Below, one piece after another: positions 5,562 to 7,129 of a stretch of DNA of 7,129 nt. The DNA is taken from contig JAIDUY010000029.1 of the NCBI GenBank assembly GCA_029059965.1, positions 1 through 7,129 on the forward strand, in the 5' to 3' direction. This stretch comes from Muribaculaceae bacterium (GTDB taxonomy: Bacteria > Bacteroidota > Bacteroidia > Bacteroidales > Muribaculaceae). The notes beneath the pieces are model-generated. The model did not search any database. It had not been told where the DNA came from and saw only the letters and a list, made by a program, of their open reading frames with translations. The first letter of the stretch is position 1. Each line of letters opens with the position of its first letter. Made by a program: the position numbers and the translations under genes.

Positions 5562-6902
5562 TCAGAGGAATGTACGCTCAAGCAGGCGTTCGGTGCCCTT
5601 GCGCACCTGCGAGCGGGGGCAGAAGAAGCCGTTGACCAGCACGACGATGACGTGCGTGGGCTTGCCTTCGGCGTCGAGTTTGTAGCCGGCATAGCACTGC
5701 ACGGTGCTCACGCTGCCCGTCTTGAGGGCTATGCGTCCTTTGAGCTGCGACTTGGCCAGCATGCCGCGCATGGTGCCTTCCTTGCCTGCGCGGGGAAAGA
5801 ATCCGGCGTAGGTCTCGCCCTCCGGCGAAGTGGCCATCCATTCGAGCACGTCGCCTATGAATCGGGCCGACAGACGGTTGGCGCGTGTCAGGCCGCTGCC
5901 GTCGTTGATGATAGTGTATCGCGGGCTGACACCGCGTGTGGCCCACAGTTCTTTCTCGCGGGCGATGGCGTCCTTGCGGCGTCCGTCGGGCGCGAGGGAG
6001 CGCAGCATGCCCTCGGCGAAGAGGTTGTCGGAGCGCACCATCAGGCTGCGGAGAATCTCGGCGAAGGGTGCCGAGCGGTGGGTATATAGCGGGGTCTCGG
6101 AGTCGGTGGAGGCGCTTTCGGCCACGGAGCCTGCCGAGATGCCGGCTGCGGTGAGCTTGCTTGCGAGCTCGGCGCCGAACACAGCCGCAGGGTCGGGAAC
6201 GGTGGTGCGCACGGCCCAGTCGGCACGCGTGTTGCGGCTGAATACCATCAGGCGGTCGCTGTAGACACCGCGCACGAGGTCGTTACCGGTGTTGCTGCGG
6301 CGCACGTCCATTGTCAGTCCGGGAGCCTCGGGGGAGATGCGGCCGGTGTTGGGATAGACTGTCACGGTGTTGTCGCGCCAGTTGAAGCCGTAGAGGCCTG
6401 CACCGTAAGGCCATGCGATGTCCTCGAGTTCCCATTGGAGTATTGGACCGGCGTCGGACATATGCTGCTCCACGATGACGGTGCCCGCAATTCGGCTGAT
6501 GCCCTTGCGGCGCAGCGAGGCCACGATGGAATCGCAGAAACCGCGGCGGCTCTTGAAGTTCTCGCTCTCGAGGGTGGGGTCGGCCACACCGTGCACCACC
6601 ACGTCGCCGTTCCATGTTCCGTTGCCGCCATCGCTGCCGCGCAGGGCCACGCGCGTCTCGAAACGTCGGTCGGCGCCTTCGAGCGAGAGCACCGATGCCG
6701 AGGTAATGGCTTTCATCACACTGGCGGGAGTGAGAGCCATCTGCGAGTTGCGGTTCACCAGCACGCGGCCTGTGGATATTTCCTTGATGTATATGCCGAC
6801 CGAAGTCGACTCCTCGCCGTCGATGCCCAGCATGCTGTCCTGGGCGCGGACAAAGGACGCCGACACAAGCAGGGCGGCAAAGAATATGATGATTTTTTTC
6901 AT
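5562..6902 (-). CDS. dacB: PBP4-type D-alanyl-D-alanine carboxypeptidase/endopeptidase (peptidase S13)
   Basis: A low-molecular-mass penicillin-binding protein that removes the terminal D-Ala of peptidoglycan stem peptides and cleaves D-Ala-mDAP cross-links in the periplasm. With the start at ATG 6900-6902 it has 446 residues: a signal peptide (MKKIIIFFAALLVSASFVRA, cut before Q21), then the catalytic motifs S61-V-M-K64 (nucleophile and general base), S291-D-N293 and K394-T-G-S. DGSGL (334-338) is another typical S13 motif. The large insertion between the first and second motifs (about 70-290), including GDVVVHGVADPTL (99-111), is the expected S13 domain. Length is normal for the family. The frame is open 10 codons further upstream, but that extension would put MANFAFQMLT before the signal peptide and is rejected. 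Penicillins acylate the active serine. It is the first gene of a probable four-gene minus-strand unit. Its closeness to creD is noteworthy because PBP4 loss activates the Cre response in Pseudomonas. Confidence 0.95.
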   Translation of the reverse strand: MKKIIIFFAALLVSASFVRAQDSMLGIDGEESTSVGIYIKEISTGRVLVNRNSQMALTPASVMKAITSASVLSLEGADRRFETRVALRGSDGGNGTWNGDVVVHGVADPTLESENFKSRRGFCDSIVASLRRKGISRIAGTVIVEQHMSDAGPILQWELEDIAWPYGAGLYGFNWRDNTVTVYPNTGRISPEAPGLTMDVRRSNTGNDLVRGVYSDRLMVFSRNTRADWAVRTTVPDPAAVFGAELASKLTAAGISAGSVAESASTDSETPLYTHRSAPFAEILRSLMVRSDNLFAEGMLRSLAPDGRRKDAIAREKELWATRGVSPRYTIINDGSGLTRANRLSARFIGDVLEWMATSPEGETYAGFFPRAGKEGTMRGMLAKSQLKGRIALKTGSVSTVQCYAGYKLDAEGKPTHVIVVLVNGFFCPRSQVRKGTERLLERTFL

Positions 6903-6919
6903 TGTGAGCATTTGAAAGG

Positions 6920-6927
6920 CGAAATTA
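6920..6927 (-). promoter_or_regulatory. Weak candidate -7 box upstream of dacB
   Basis: The minus strand reads TAATTTCG at 6927-6920, one mismatch from the Bacteroidetes -7 consensus TAnnTTTG, 18 bases before the dacB start. No good TTG -33 element lies at the normal 19-21 base spacing. Because the preceding gene ends in a terminator, dacB needs a promoter in 6903-6972, and this is the best I see. Confidence 0.3.
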
Positions 6928-6972
6928 GCCAAAAAATCCCGAAAAGCCGCGACCGCGGGTCAAAAAAGCACT

Positions 6973-7007
6973 AAAAAAGTCCCGCCGGGTAAGTATGACG
7001 GCGGGAC
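6973..7007 (-). terminator. Rho-independent terminator of the gene at the right edge
   Basis: GTCCCGCCG at 6979-6987 pairs perfectly with CGGCGGGAC at 6999-7007 around an 11-base loop. On the minus strand the stem is followed directly by six U (A6973-6978 on plus). It lies 29 bases after the stop of the right-edge gene and separates that gene from dacB. The rest of the 6903-7036 interval holds only the weak dacB promoter candidate. Confidence 0.9.
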
Positions 7008-7036
7008 CTTCCATGAATGGGGATGCTTGCGTTTCG

Positions 7037-7129
7037 TTACTTCGATGCGTTTTTAGAGCCGGTTCCCCAATATTTGTTAACGCCGGGGCGGTCAAGCGTC
7101 GTGCAGATGTGTTCGCGCAGTGAGGGAGC
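7037..7129 (-). CDS. C-terminal 30 residues of an unidentified protein
   Basis: An open frame enters from the right edge on the minus strand, runs 30 codons and stops at TAA (7039-7037). The tail reads LREHICTTLDRPGVNKYWG and ends GSKNASK. I do not recognise the family from this fragment. Evidence that it is a real gene end is the clear rho-independent terminator 29 bases downstream and codon use like the neighbours. It is transcribed in the same direction as dacB but separated from it by that terminator. The start is outside the window. Confidence 0.7.
   Translation of the reverse strand, partial: APSLREHICTTLDRPGVNKYWGTGSKNASK

Overview
The window reads as chromosomal DNA of a GC-rich gut Bacteroidales bacterium, plausibly a Muribaculaceae-type genome. 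This is an inference. It rests on the protein families present (a Bacteroidetes-style coiled-coil lipoprotein, a PBP4-type DacB, a Bacteroidetes-only acidic protein), the near absence of Shine-Dalgarno sequences, and a near-consensus Bacteroidetes promoter of the TTG / TAnnTTTG type. No rRNA, tRNA, CRISPR array, transposase or integrase was seen.

Left part, plus strand (1-2011): the last 60 codons of an unidentified gene, then two tandem CreD-family membrane proteins. The second (830-2011) is a CreD with its N-terminal helix, a periplasmic beta-rich domain and a five-helix C-terminal bundle. The first (210-818) is a paralogue that keeps the N-terminal helix and the bundle but has lost almost the whole periplasmic domain. 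The three genes are 26 and 11 bases apart and probably form one transcription unit.

Middle (about 2046-2980): a visibly AT-richer two-gene cassette on the minus strand. A 181-residue protein with a RelE/HigB-like C-terminal part is followed 7 bases later by a 100-residue helix-turn-helix protein. The order is that of HigBA-type toxin-antitoxin modules. It has its own Bacteroidetes promoter, and a perfect 10-base inverted repeat covers the -33 element, a good candidate for an autoregulatory operator. The cassette runs convergently into creD and looks acquired.

Right part, minus strand (3062-6902): dacB (PBP4-type D-Ala-D-Ala carboxypeptidase/endopeptidase), an acidic protein with conserved ends, rsmI (16S rRNA methyltransferase) and a coiled-coil lipoprotein resembling the Bacteroides collagen-binding Cbp1 family. 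They are spaced 48, 10 and 57 bases apart and are probably co-transcribed leftward, with a hairpin at 3007-3039 near the end. To the right of dacB are a strong rho-independent terminator and the last 30 codons of another unidentified minus-strand gene.

The theme is envelope biology: CreD proteins, a PBP4 and a lipoprotein. PBP4 loss and CreD are linked in the beta-lactam response of proteobacteria, so their proximity here deserves a check.
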